Under the pieces are notes generated by a model. That model had not been told where the DNA came from. It saw only the letters and a program-made list of their open reading frames with translations, and searched no databases. A stretch of DNA of 64,000 bases from Rhodoferax sp. GTDB lineage: Bacteria; Pseudomonadota; Gammaproteobacteria; Burkholderiales; Burkholderiaceae_C. The translations under genes and the position numbers were made by a program. The DNA lies in the NCBI GenBank assembly GCA_018061265.1, contig JAGOUM010000005.1, forward strand, positions 27,641 to 91,640, written 5' to 3'. Positions within the stretch are counted from its first letter, which is position 1. Each line of letters opens with the position of its first letter. Below are positions 43,703 to 53,304 of this stretch, piece by piece.

Positions 43703-44818
43703 ATGAAAAATTCCCTCATCTCCATTGCCATTCTTTCCTTGACTGCCAGTGCCTTTGCACAATCATCTACGGAAACAGCCCCACAACCCGCTGCCGTCGC
43801 AACGACCGACGGGGCTGTCACCACCAAGACACCGGCCCAAGTGTTGACCGCGCAGCCATCAAATGATTTTGAAGCTCTCACTTTGCAGCCGACCCCCGGA
43901 ACGCAAAAAATCACGTCATCCCCTGAAGTATTGGCTCAATCGCCTATGCTGCCCTCAGCCAAGGTGCAGACCAGAAAGCTTTCCGCCGCCGATGCTGCAA
44001 GGCTTGCAGCGGCAAAGCGCTGGGAACAAACAGGCGCGGCTGAGGCGTTGGTGGGTGCCAGTGGTGCTGTCGAATATCCCTATGGCTATTCACGTCCGAC
44101 CATTACTTGCGCACCCTTGCACGTCTGCTCGGTCGCGCTGCAGGACGGTGAGGCCGTGACCAGCGTTTCGATTGGCGACACGGTGCGCTGGCTAATGCAG
44201 AACGCAACAGCCGGGTCAAAGCCGGTAATGATGCTGAAACCCACACAGGCGGGCCTGTCAACCAACCTGGTTGTGACAACTGACAAGGGCCGCATTTATT
44301 ACATGCATCTGGTGTCCAGTAAAACCGAGTATGTTCCCATGGTGAGCTGGTATGACCCGGCAAACATGACACGCGACTTGAGCGCTGAGGCACAAGCGAC
44401 AGCACGGCAAAAGGCAGAATTTGAGGCAACGATTGTCGCCACCAAACTGGCCGCTGAACAAGCTAAAGCCCAACGCGTCGTCGCAGACAAGGCCGTTGGC
44501 AAACTCGATCCAACCACGCTTGATTTTGGCTACACCTGCACGGGTGAGGCGGCGTTCAAGCCGGCACGGGTCTTTGCCAATGACACGCACACGTTCATCC
44601 AATTGCCGCCCGGTGCAGCAGTCAGTGATGCACCCGCCGTGTTCAACAGTTCGAACAATGAGACCGAGTTGCTGAATTCACGGCTTGTGAACGGTTACTA
44701 CATCATCGATGGCAAGCCAGCCAAACTCAGTCTGGTTCTGGGCGTGGGTACCAGCGCCCAAACTATTCAATGCGAAAAATCAGGGCAGAACAGTTTGTTC
44801 AACTGGGGTGCCAAATGA
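43703..44818 (+). CDS. trbG: Transfer protein TrbG (VirB9)
   Basis: A 371-residue outer-membrane-complex protein. Signal peptide SLISIAILSLTASAFAQ, a low-complexity linker, then the VirB9 domain (ITCAPLHVCSVALQDGEAVT; YYMHLVSSKTEYVPMVSWYD) and the C-terminal CTGEAAFKPARVFANDTHTF with VNGYYIIDGKPAKLSL. Longer than RP4 TrbG because of the N-terminal linker. It overlaps trbI by 4 bases. Confidence 0.93.
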   Translation: MKNSLISIAILSLTASAFAQSSTETAPQPAAVATTDGAVTTKTPAQVLTAQPSNDFEALTLQPTPGTQKITSSPEVLAQSPMLPSAKVQTRKLSAADAARLAAAKRWEQTGAAEALVGASGAVEYPYGYSRPTITCAPLHVCSVALQDGEAVTSVSIGDTVRWLMQNATAGSKPVMMLKPTQAGLSTNLVVTTDKGRIYYMHLVSSKTEYVPMVSWYDPANMTRDLSAEAQATARQKAEFEATIVATKLAAEQAKAQRVVADKAVGKLDPTTLDFGYTCTGEAAFKPARVFANDTHTFIQLPPGAAVSDAPAVFNSSNNETELLNSRLVNGYYIIDGKPAKLSLVLGVGTSAQTIQCEKSGQNSLFNWGAK

Positions 44819-46287
44819 TCTTCAGACTGGGCAAGAAATCTTCGACTGCCGATCCGATGGACGCTCAGGGGGACCTTGATGTTGCGGCCATTGATGGCCC
44901 CGGTCAGCCACTGAAAATTCATACGCCGCCACCCGGTACAAAGCGACTCTCCAAAAAAGGTCAGTTTTTACTCTTGGGTGGCGCCTCGACGGTGGCATCG
45001 GCTATTTTGATCGGTGTGATGATCAGCGGCAAAAGTGGTGATCATGCTGACTCAAAAAAGCAGTTGACGGCCAGTGATGCACCGGGTCAAGCGGCTCCGT
45101 ACAAGGAAAACGCTGATGACCTCAAGCGGCGAGCCGTTGCAGTCAGGAGTCAACCAACTTTTCAAACAGTTGATGGTCAACAAACTGGGCCGCTAACAGC
45201 CCGCTCGGCAGCTCAAGATGGTGTTTCTGGGGGGCCTCAAACGGCCAGTGGCGGCGCATCACCGCCGACACCCGCTGTGGCGCACCGGTTGTGGCTGCAA
45301 AAACGCACGTATGAGCGTATCCAGGGACACATCATGGCTTCTGATGCAGCCGAAACATCTGACATCAGCAAGGGTGGTGCCGCCCTGGCTGCTAGAACAA
45401 CTGCAGGCGGCATCTTGGGTGTGGGTGCTGAGGATGAGCGCCCGGTGGGTGGTCTGGATCAAAGGCTGTCAGCAGCCAATGGGCGTGCTGTGAATGCGCG
45501 CGCATCTGCCACTGCTGAAACCATGCGGATGGTGAATTCACCCTCTGGAGTGGCGGGTACAAGCAGCAATTCAGGCTATTTGCCTGCCACTCTGGCTGCT
45601 GGCAGCCCTGTCGGTCAGGACCCGGCGGTGGTGGCCCAAGCGCGCAACCGGGCGTTCATGAAGGAAGCTGCTGACAATGGCTACCTGCCGGAATTACTCA
45701 AAGATCAAATGGGGGAATTTGAATTGACGGCTGGCTCCGTCATCCCCGCGGTCATGCTGTCTGGCATCAATTCGGATCTGCCAGGAACGATCGTTGCGCA
45801 GACCCGCCAAACTGTTTATGCCACCAATGAACCTGACGCTGTGGTGATTCCGCAGGGCTCGCGTCTGATCGGCAGGTACTCTGCTGATGTCGCCTATGGT
45901 CAATCGCGGGTGCTGGCGGCTTGGGATGAACTGATTTTGCCAAATGGTTCGCGGATTTCCCTGCGCGGCATGTCGGCGGCCGATGGTCAGGGTCAATCTG
46001 GCATTGAAGATCAGGTGGATAACCACTTCTGGAGAACCTGGTCATCGGCGTTGCTGGTGTCGTTTTTGGGCGTTGCTGCCCAACAGTCACAACCCCAAAA
46101 CCAGGGTGCGTTCAACACGCCGTCCGGCTCGGCTCAAGCCTCGGCTGCCGCCATGAATTCACTGAGTGATGTCAGCTCCAAGATTTTGCAAAAGAATCTG
46201 AACATTTCACCAACCCTGCAAATTCGTCCTGGCATGGCTTTCAACGTCATGGTCAACCGGTCGATCATCTTGCCGACGTACCGATGA
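44815..46287 (+). CDS. trbI: Transfer protein TrbI (VirB10)
   Basis: A 490-residue envelope-spanning scaffold. A cytoplasmic start, one helix (GQFLLLGGASTVASAILIGV), a Gly/Ala/Ser-rich periplasmic linker and the VirB10 C-terminal domain (LTAGSVIPAVMLSGINSDLP, VVIPQGSRLIGRYSADVAYG, LQIRPGMAFNVMVNRSIILP). ATGA overlap with trbG. It is the last transfer gene in the window. Confidence 0.94.
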   Translation: MIFRLGKKSSTADPMDAQGDLDVAAIDGPGQPLKIHTPPPGTKRLSKKGQFLLLGGASTVASAILIGVMISGKSGDHADSKKQLTASDAPGQAAPYKENADDLKRRAVAVRSQPTFQTVDGQQTGPLTARSAAQDGVSGGPQTASGGASPPTPAVAHRLWLQKRTYERIQGHIMASDAAETSDISKGGAALAARTTAGGILGVGAEDERPVGGLDQRLSAANGRAVNARASATAETMRMVNSPSGVAGTSSNSGYLPATLAAGSPVGQDPAVVAQARNRAFMKEAADNGYLPELLKDQMGEFELTAGSVIPAVMLSGINSDLPGTIVAQTRQTVYATNEPDAVVIPQGSRLIGRYSADVAYGQSRVLAAWDELILPNGSRISLRGMSAADGQGQSGIEDQVDNHFWRTWSSALLVSFLGVAAQQSQPQNQGAFNTPSGSAQASAAAMNSLSDVSSKILQKNLNISPTLQIRPGMAFNVMVNRSIILPTYR

Positions 46288-46425
46288 TTTTGAGCACATC
46301 AAAGCGAAGCAGAAACTCGTCATTTGGATGGCGCATTGTGTGGTCAAAACGCTTGTTCGACCTCCGATAAATGACACCATCGTTGGCAATCAGAAATCTT
46401 CTGCTGGACAGTCCCATTTCAGGAC

Positions 46426-47136
46426 TCAATGTAGAACTGAAGCTGCACCACAGCAAACCTTGTACTTTTTGCCACTTCCACAAGGGCAAGGTTCATTGCG
46501 CCCCACTTTTCCCTGCATAGACTTGGCAACCTGCCGCTCATAGACAGCGCGCCTGTATGGCAGCCAATATTCATACATGGCCACGACCGCCTCTGGGATC
46601 TGCAGTGCCAGCTTGCCGCGCTGGGCTGGTGTTTTTGTCAGCTTATCCTGCTCAGGCGAGAAGTCGTCTTCACCCAGCAATCCGATTGGCCGGTACCAGG
46701 CTTGCCCTTGAGGGGTTTTCAAAAGGGGTTCCCAATCTTTCCAGCACAGTTTCATGCCTTCCGTGAAACCGTAGGCCCATCCTTCAGCGTCATCGTATTC
46801 TTTCCCGCGATACTCACTGGTGCACCAGATGGGGTATATCTCGCGTGGTAGTTGCTCCACTGCAGCAATGATGCTGTTGAAGTGACGCATGATCAGGCTC
46901 AGGACGCGGTTAAGTTGCTCAATGCTTTTGACCGGTGGCATCATGCTGTCCCCTTCGCCCCATATGCCTGGCATCCATTGTTGAGGCATCAGTGACGTAG
47001 GGCCAATAGCGATGGCATGCAAATACCCATCAAGGGTATCCGAGGTCATGGATTCATCAGACTGCACCTCAAAGAGCAGGAATTGATCGAGTTCCTGCAA
47101 CTCAATTTCTGTCAAAGGTTCGAATGGGGTGATCAT
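46426..47136 (-). CDS. YecA/UPF0149 family protein with SEC-C zinc motif
   Basis: A 236-residue protein with the UPF0149 (YecA) domain ([20 protein letters not shown] and [19 protein letters not shown]) and a C-terminal SEC-C zinc finger ([19 protein letters not shown]). In SecA the same finger binds SecB and the ribosome; YecA-type proteins are poorly understood. Convergent to trbI with about 140 empty bases between. Its start touches the broken transposase region. Confidence 0.88.
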   Translation of the reverse strand: MITPFEPLTEIELQELDQFLLFEVQSDESMTSDTLDGYLHAIAIGPTSLMPQQWMPGIWGEGDSMMPPVKSIEQLNRVLSLIMRHFNSIIAAVEQLPREIYPIWCTSEYRGKEYDDAEGWAYGFTEGMKLCWKDWEPLLKTPQGQAWYRPIGLLGEDDFSPEQDKLTKTPAQRGKLALQIPEAVVAMYEYWLPYRRAVYERQVAKSMQGKVGRNEPCPCGSGKKYKVCCGAASVLH

Positions 47137-47370
47137 TGGTTGGGTGGCATCAATTCGTTGCCCTATTATCCGACCGAGAAGTGTCTTTGGGAACCGGTCG
47201 CAGGATGCAGGTCAGACCACTGAATTCGATGTCGAGCAACACCAGATAAATTGGATGGTTGCTTTATCTATTGACCCATTTCATACATGTGAATTTTGGT
47301 TCCCAATTAGCAGCAGTCAATCACACAACGTCGCCATCGAACATCGAACATCACCCAACCCGGTGCTGCC

Positions 47371-48045
47371 GGTTACGAAAGTCAGCGGGAGAAATGCTTC
47401 CACAACAAGGTCTCCGCAAGCCTTGATGGGCGTTCGCGTGGACTCAAAGCAGTCAAGGCTTTGCACCATGACATGTGTATGAAGGAAAAGTTGGTGCCTG
47501 GAGGCATATTGGAGCCAGTCGATGGAAAGTCATTCCTATTCTTCGGCACGAACTACAAAACCAGCGACTTCATGGCCGACGGATTACTTTTATGGTGGCA
47601 GTACAGGGAGCCAGAACTGCCAGAGATTAAGCAGCTCATCATCAACTTGGACAACGGTCCGGAATGCAATGGGCGGCGCAGCCAGTTTCTCTTGCGCATG
47701 ACAGAGTTTGCGGATCTGACAGGGCTGTGTGTGCGACTGGTTTACTACCCGCCCTATCACAGCAAATACAACGCTATTGAGCGCTACTGGGCAGGGGTGG
47801 AGAAATCCTGGAACGGTTACTTGCTCAGCACGGTGGATACGGTCATCAATCGAGCTGGTAATTTTTGCTGGAAAGGCGTGCGCACAATGGCATGCTTGGT
47901 GGATGCTATTTACGAGAAGGGTGTCAAACTATGCAGCATCGAGAAAAGAGACCTTGAGCAACGACTGGAACGATCCGAAGAGTTAAATTATTGGGACATA
48001 ACAATTCAACCTAAACCGGTATTTTTGTACTTTCTATATCCCTAA
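47371..48045 (+). pseudogene. ISAzo13-like transposase, 5'-truncated
   Basis: The C-terminal half of a transposase: LVPGGILEPVDGKSFLFFGT, then LIINLDNGPECNGRRSQFLL (D), LVYYPPYHSKYNAIERYWAG (E), ending KRDLEQRLERSEELNYWDIT. The in-frame homology reaches back to about 47371 without a proper start, and the catalytic N-terminal part is missing. The 230 bases before it (47137-47370) show no gene. Confidence 0.82.
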
Positions 48046-48069
48046 GCATCCATGACCCCGAACTGCATG

Positions 48070-48175
48070 GACTGCATGGACTGCCGCGCTACGCTCGCAG
48101 TGACGAAGGCTCTGTTCAAGGTCCGTGTGCGGTATCTGGCCGGATTCGGGGGGCTCGCAATGACAGCCATTTAGA
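48070..48175. repeat. REP-like palindromic repeat
   Basis: Facing arms CGCGCTACGCTCGCAGTGAC (about 48086) and GGGGCTCGCAATGACAGCC (about 48148) resemble the repeats at 58.3 and 59.4 kb. It lies in a 380-base gene-free gap (48046-48425) between the transposase remnant and the stress protein gene; nothing else was recognised there. Confidence 0.6.
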
Positions 48176-48425
48176 CATCAATCTCCACCGAATCCCCATG
48201 CAGTTCCATCAGTTCCCGCCTCGCCCTTGCCCATTAGCTTGGTCATTAGTTCCGACGTCTGCAGCACACTCAAGCTGCCCAAATGCACGGAGTGCTGGCA
48301 AACCCTCCAACTGCCATGTTGTGTGGTAAGATGGGACAATTAGGGTGTATCGTTGCGGCTCCCTTGAGCCGTCGCCAAAAGCGGCATAGTGGTTTCAGGA
48401 CCGCGTTGGAAATCAACAGATAGGG

Positions 48426-49454
48426 ATGAACATGTATTCACATTTCATGGTGCCAGTGGATGATTCCATGCTGTCTATGGCGAACACAGAAACAGCCGTT
48501 CAACTTGCGTTGCGCTTGGAAGCAAAAATCACATTTTTTCATGCTACTCCCGACTTGGCGGCAACGGGTGACGGTGCACTGCTGAAGACAATTTCTCCGC
48601 AAAAGTTCTCAGCGGCAGCCGTTGGCGATACTCATGCTGTACTGTCAAAAGCGAGGGCGGCTGCAAACGCGGCGGGTGTGGCATGCGAAACAAAGCACAG
48701 AGTCTGTGACCGACCCGCCGAGGCAATTCTGGAAGCTGCGGATTTGAGCGGCTGTGACCTGATTGTCATGGCCTCGCGAGGCGTGCGTGGCGTTGCCAGT
48801 TGGTTGCACAGCTCCCAGACAGAACGGGTGTTGCGTCACTCACCGATCGCCTTGCTGATCACGCGAGTGGCTTCAAGTGATCCCATCAAGGCGAGTGAGC
48901 GGGCACTGGCTATCATTCAAGATGAACACCGTTCCATCGCCGTGGTGATGCGCGGCATGCTGGATCTGCTGAAGCAGGCCAGCGAGCCGGGGGAAATTCT
49001 GGATCTGCGCAGCATAGAAGCCATGCTGACCTACATGCAGGACTTCCCGTTGCAGCTGCACCACCCGAAGGAAGAGCGTTACATCCACCGTTGGCTACGC
49101 GAGCGTGCGCCAGAGTCTGAGAAAGTTCTGCTTGAGCTAGAAGCTCAGCATTTGCGCGAACATTCGCTGGTTGATGAAGCCGTCAAATGCGTGAGCAACG
49201 CGAAAGCGGGAAACTTGGCGGCGCTCGACGCGCTTGAACCTCAAATCAACGCGCTTGCCGAAGCCATATGGAAGCACATGCAGCTTGAAGAGAGTGTCAT
49301 CCTGCCGATGGCCAGACTACATTTTCTGGACACCGATTGGCAGGAGATCGCTGTTGCCTTTGAAAGCAACAAGGATCCCAGTTTTGGCGAATATCCGGCA
49401 ACTGAATTTCGTCGGCTGTTTACGCGCATTGCAAACTTGCTCCCATCCGTCTAA
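48426..49454 (+). CDS. Universal stress protein-hemerythrin fusion
   Basis: A 342-residue two-domain protein. Residues 1-150 are a UspA domain (MYSHFMVPVDDSMLS; CDLIVMASRGVRGVASWLHS, nucleotide-binding G-x2-G region with SQTERVLRHSPIALLI). Residues about 160-320 are a hemerythrin HHE domain with the iron-ligand pattern DEHRSIAVVM, HHPKEERYIH, EHSLVDEA and HMQLEESVILP. The hemerythrin part may sense O2, NO or iron and pass it to the Usp part. Monocistronic, flanked by transposon debris. Confidence 0.9.
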   Translation: MNMYSHFMVPVDDSMLSMANTETAVQLALRLEAKITFFHATPDLAATGDGALLKTISPQKFSAAAVGDTHAVLSKARAAANAAGVACETKHRVCDRPAEAILEAADLSGCDLIVMASRGVRGVASWLHSSQTERVLRHSPIALLITRVASSDPIKASERALAIIQDEHRSIAVVMRGMLDLLKQASEPGEILDLRSIEAMLTYMQDFPLQLHHPKEERYIHRWLRERAPESEKVLLELEAQHLREHSLVDEAVKCVSNAKAGNLAALDALEPQINALAEAIWKHMQLEESVILPMARLHFLDTDWQEIAVAFESNKDPSFGEYPATEFRRLFTRIANLLPSV

Positions 49455-49591
49455 AGTGGATTCCATTGTCAAGACAATTTTTCAGTCAATTTAAGCTGGT
49501 CCCGTTTTCATCGCAACTGCACGGCGTTGCCCCGGTTTTTTGACTTGGTTTTCGGACTTCCTTTCTTCCATTTCAAATCACTACTGTCCGG

Positions 49592-49893
49592 TCAAAAGTC
49601 GAACAAAATCAATTGGTTAGCGAAGGGTGCCGGTTGGTTTTGTAAGTCATCGGCCTGCAAGGCGCATGAAACCTGGGTTTTCTCAAAAACCGAGACCGAC
49701 AAAATCTGTAGACAAGTGTAGAGCGAGGATTTCAGTTGCAGCTCCTTTTTGACAATGGCGATCAACACGTAGGTGGCGATGGCGCACCAGATTTGCGTCT
49801 TCACCGCGTTCTCGCTGGTGCCCAAAAACTTCTTGATACGCAGATGCTGCTTGATCCACTTGAAGAACAATTCGACCTGCCAACGGTCCAGAC
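49592..49893 (-). pseudogene. IS4-family transposase, C-terminal fragment
   Basis: Last 100 residues of an IS4-type transposase: the Y-[RK]-x-x-E-like end DRWQVELFFKWIKQHLRIKK supplies the catalytic E region, then KTQIWCAIATYVLIAIVKKE. The upstream two thirds are missing; homology ends at about 49893. Confidence 0.82.
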
Positions 49894-50031
49894 TTCTTGA
49901 ACTGCCTTTGGGACCTCCAAAACAGCCAAATCCGGCCTGCGTTTGCCGCCGTGCGCAACTGACTCCCTACAATGTGCGCAGCGCAACTCTTGCACGCTGC
50001 GCAATCGGTCACGATCAACCGGAATCAGCGG

Positions 50032-50163
50032 TCACGATCGCCGGAATACACAAACTGGCTCCTGCACCTCCTCCGGCTTCCTCAGCCAGCTTCGCACCGT
50101 GTTGCGCGACAGGACCCTGCGCTTGGCTATCTCATGCAACGACACCTTGTCGCGCAGGTGCAT
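50032..50163 (-). pseudogene. IS21 IstA, N-terminal fragment
   Basis: A 43-codon frame reading MHLRDKVSLHEIAKRRVLSR, NTVRSWLRKPEEV, the N-terminal HTH of IS21-type IstA. It runs into a stop at TGA after RRS. Next to it, GGTCACGATC...CCGGAAT occurs twice (about 50007 and 50030), like the multiple terminal repeats of IS21 elements. The rest of 49894-50324 holds no gene. Confidence 0.7.
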
Positions 50164-50324
50164 TCATCGACTTCTTCCCAACATTTCAATGGTGATCACC
50201 TTGCTTCTTCCTTGCCTAATATTTAGGCAGGGCAAGTAAAGCACATGAGTCAGTTTTGAAGCGGCACATGCCCCAGTGGATCGATTTTCAGTCGACGGCA
50301 ACAGATTATGAGGCTCAGCTTCAC

Positions 50325-50890
50325 TCAGGTGCTGAGACCCTTGTAGAGCATATAGGCCGCGAGTAAGTAAAAACTGCCGGCAAACACCAATTTGAGCTTG
50401 TCTACGGGAATGCTGTGTACCACCCGGGCGCCCAGCGGCGCGGCGAGGACGCTGCAAAAGGCAATTATGGCCAACGCCGGCAACCAGATGTAGCCGAACG
50501 AGCCCACCGGCAAGTCCTGCACGTTTCGCCCGCCGATCACGTAGCCCAGCACGTTTGTAACAGCAATCGGAAATCCAAGCGCGGCAGAAGTGGCCACGGC
50601 GCTGTGAATCGCCACGTTGCGCCGAGTCATGAAAGGCACGCTGAAAGTGCCGCCGCCTACACCAACCAAGCCCGAAATAAAACCGATAGCTCCGCCCGCC
50701 GCCAACTGACCCGCCGTACCAGGCATTTCGCGTCTGGGTTTAGTTTTTTTGTCAAGCAACATCTGTGTTGCCGAAAAAATCACGAACAAGCCGAAGACAA
50801 TAGCCAGGTAAGCGCCTTTGAGCAGCGCGAACACCCCCAAGCTGCCAATGAGGATAGACAGCGGTGCGTTCGGCAGGGTCTGCATGGTGC
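50325..50890 (-). pseudogene. TauE/SafE (TSUP) permease, N-terminally truncated
   Basis: C-terminal two thirds of a sulfite exporter-type permease with about six membrane helices. The family motif GFISGLVGVGGGTFSVPFMT is intact, as is GLGAPLGAR-like APLGARVVHSIPVDKLKLVF. Homology begins at TLPNAPLSILIGSLGVF, so roughly the first 75 residues are gone, replaced by sequence of the dehydrogenase fragment on the other strand. A frame stays open to 50906 but the added residues are unrelated. Confidence 0.8.
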
Positions 50891-51633
50891 ATGCCATGCA
50901 ATACACTGACTTCCTCTACCGCCCGCGCCGACCTGAGGAGTTGGATACCACGCAAGGGGGCGGCGTGGTCTTTAGCCAGGCCGCGCACCAAGTGGACATC
51001 GTGCGCCTTCTGGCCGACGGCGAGGTTACCAGCGTGCGCGCTATCACAGGTCGCTGGGATCCCACCCGACCTACCGAGGGGGCCTACAGCGCGCTGCTCA
51101 CGTTTGCCAACGGCGCATTCGCCAGCGCCACCTACAACGGCTACGGCTTCTACGACACCGACCTGTTGATGGACGGTGTCGGCGAAATGGGTCGACCCAA
51201 GAGTCGCGACGCACATTACCAGACGCGCGCACGTTTGAAGACCGTGCCCGATGAGGCCCAGGAGGCCGTAGCCAAGATCGAACGCAACTTCGGCGGCAGC
51301 CTGTTCACGCTCGCTGCAACCGAAGCGCCCGATGCCTGTCAGCATTTCGGCCCGGTGCTGGTGAGTTGCGAGCACGGCGACCTGCGTTTGACGCCGCGTG
51401 GCGTGCAGGTGTTCGATGAAAACGGTTCGCACTTTGTGCCTGCCGTGGTGCCTGCCGTGCCACGCGCCGAGGTGATCGATGAGTTGTGGGCGGTGGCGCG
51501 TGAAGGCCGTGTGCCGCTGCACGGCGGGCCCTGGTCGCAAGCGACAGTTGAGGTGTGCCTAGCCTTGCTTGAGTCGCAACGTGCGGGGAAGGATATCATG
51601 CTCAAGCACCAAGTGGCACTGCTCCGCCACTGA
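50872..51633 (+). pseudogene. Phthalate dihydrodiol dehydrogenase-like (Gfo/Idh/MocA), N-terminus lost
   Basis: C-terminal two thirds of a Gfo/Idh/MocA oxidoreductase. MVHAMQYTDFLYRPRRPEEL, DTTQGGGVVFSQAAHQVDIV and VRLLADGEVTSVRAITGRWD resemble phthalate 4,5-cis-dihydrodiol dehydrogenase (OphB/Pht4). The NAD-binding Rossmann half is absent; the break is at the junction with the truncated permease. In the phthalate route this enzyme forms 4,5-dihydroxyphthalate, the substrate of the nearby decarboxylase. Inactive unless an intact copy exists. Confidence 0.78.
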
Positions 51634-51645
51634 GCGCAGGCCCCG

Positions 51646-52137
51646 ATGTCACGTACCGAAAAAACCTACCACTACCTGCTGCGCCATTGGCGCGAAGTCG
51701 TCCCGGGAGATCGTCTCGCCCACCTCATTCGCGATGTGGCGCGCGCACAGATGCGCGCCCTGCAATTGCGACTGGGTGCACACGGGGTGTCATTCGGGCA
51801 CTGGACCTTTTTGCGCATCCTTTGGATCCAGGACGGGCTAACCCAGCGCGAACTCAGCGAACTGGCCGGCGTGATGGACCCCACCACCTTCAGCGCCATG
51901 ATGGCCATGGAAAAAATGGGGTTCATCGAGCGCCGGCAGTTGCCTGGCAACCGCAAGAACATGCACGTGTTCCTCACGCCCGAGGGACGCGCACTCGAGT
52001 CCGTTCTGGTGCCGCTGGCCGAAGAGGTCAACCACATCAGTGTGAGCAATCTCCACGAGAAAACCGTCGCCACGATACGCGAGAGCTTGCTGACCATGTT
52101 AGAGAATCTGGCGGCCGATGAGACGGGTCGCAGCTGA
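51646..52137 (+). CDS. MarR-family transcriptional regulator
   Basis: A 163-residue winged-helix regulator: LRILWIQDGLTQRELSELAG, MDPTTFSAMMAMEKMGFIER and RRQLPGNRKNMHVFLTPEGR form the HTH and wing of MarR proteins. It follows the dehydrogenase fragment by 12 bases and faces the decarboxylase and dioxygenase genes, so it probably controls the phthalate genes. The ligand could be phthalate or a downstream acid. Confidence 0.88.
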   Translation: MSRTEKTYHYLLRHWREVVPGDRLAHLIRDVARAQMRALQLRLGAHGVSFGHWTFLRILWIQDGLTQRELSELAGVMDPTTFSAMMAMEKMGFIERRQLPGNRKNMHVFLTPEGRALESVLVPLAEEVNHISVSNLHEKTVATIRESLLTMLENLAADETGRS

Positions 52138-52299
52138 GCCAGCGCTTGCTTCAGGGGCAGGATACGATAGGCCGCACCATTGACAAGATAAGGACGAGGT
52201 AAGAATCCCGCCTGCTCGAACTGACAGTCCAAGCCAGTGACCCGAAGAATGCAGGCGCTGCCACCTTGCAGGAGGTGGCAGCGTGAAACATGAACTCAG

Positions 52300-53289
52300 T
52301 CAGATTGCGTAAGTTTCGTACGTCGCCGGATGGAATATCTCGTCGACGGATAACCGGCGCGATGACAAGCCCTGTGCGTGGTGATGATGCAAGAAAGCCT
52401 CCAGCGTGGCACGGTTTTTTTCGACACCGTAAGACCAGTAATCATGGCCCATGGTCTCTCGCGCAGCTTTCAGTTGCTCTTCCACAAACGGCAGCGTGAC
52501 TTTGGTGGCCGAGGTATCAGACAAGGCCTCGAGCGCAGCCGCCTTGGACTGGCTGAAGGCCTTAAACACCGCGCCCGGCAACCAGGGGTGCCGTTCTGCC
52601 AGCGTTTTGCGCACCCCCAGCACGTGCATGATGGGAAAAATGCAGGTGCGGCGGTAGTAATCCTTGGCCACCGCAGTCGGGTCGTTGAACAGCCACCCCA
52701 CATTCGGGTTGGCCAGCACGTGGGTGCTGGGCGGGCGGGGCGCCATGAAGCCGTCGATATCGCCCCGGTCGAGCAAATCGGAAATAGTCACCCCCTCGGG
52801 TGCGCTTTCCAGCTTCACGCCCGGGGGCAGCTGCAGCGCAATCTTCTCAGGGCGACCGGGTGTCTCGATGCCGCCGCGCACCCAGGTCACGTCCTCCGGC
52901 GCCACGCCATAGTCGTCCTGCAGGATGGCGCGAGCCCACACGTTGGCACTCAACTGGTACTCGGGCAGGCCGATGCGCTTGCCCTTGAGGTCTTCCGGCT
53001 TCTTGATGCGGTCTTTGCGCACGTAGATGGACGTGTGGCGAAATGCACGCGACAGGAATACCGGAACAGCCACGTAGGGGCAATCGTCCTTGGCGGTCTT
53101 AACGGCATAGCTAGAAAACGACAGTTCGCTGATGTCGAAATCTTGGCTACGCATCGCACGGAAAAACATTTCCTCCGGGTTGAGGGTCATGTAGACCGGA
53201 TCGACACCGTCAATCAATACGCGCCCGTCTAGCAGTGCACGGGTGCGGTCGTAGTCGCCCATGGCGACGGAGAGTTGGAGCTTGGACAT
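52300..53289 (-). CDS. ophC: 4,5-dihydroxyphthalate decarboxylase
   Basis: Converts 4,5-dihydroxyphthalate to protocatechuate and CO2. The 329-residue protein has the periplasmic-binding-protein-like fold of the OphC/Pht5 family: LSVAMGDYDRTRALLDGRV, FFRAMRSQDFDISELSFSSY, VFLSRAFRHTSIYVRKD and DRGDIDGFMAPRPP. It lies 15 bases after the dioxygenase gene in the same operon. Product feeds directly into the protocatechuate 4,5-cleavage operon at 55-61 kb. Confidence 0.9.
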   Translation of the reverse strand: MSKLQLSVAMGDYDRTRALLDGRVLIDGVDPVYMTLNPEEMFFRAMRSQDFDISELSFSSYAVKTAKDDCPYVAVPVFLSRAFRHTSIYVRKDRIKKPEDLKGKRIGLPEYQLSANVWARAILQDDYGVAPEDVTWVRGGIETPGRPEKIALQLPPGVKLESAPEGVTISDLLDRGDIDGFMAPRPPSTHVLANPNVGWLFNDPTAVAKDYYRRTCIFPIMHVLGVRKTLAERHPWLPGAVFKAFSQSKAAALEALSDTSATKVTLPFVEEQLKAARETMGHDYWSYGVEKNRATLEAFLHHHHAQGLSSRRLSVDEIFHPATYETYAI

Positions 53290-53304
53290 TCGTTTCCTGA
53301 TGCC

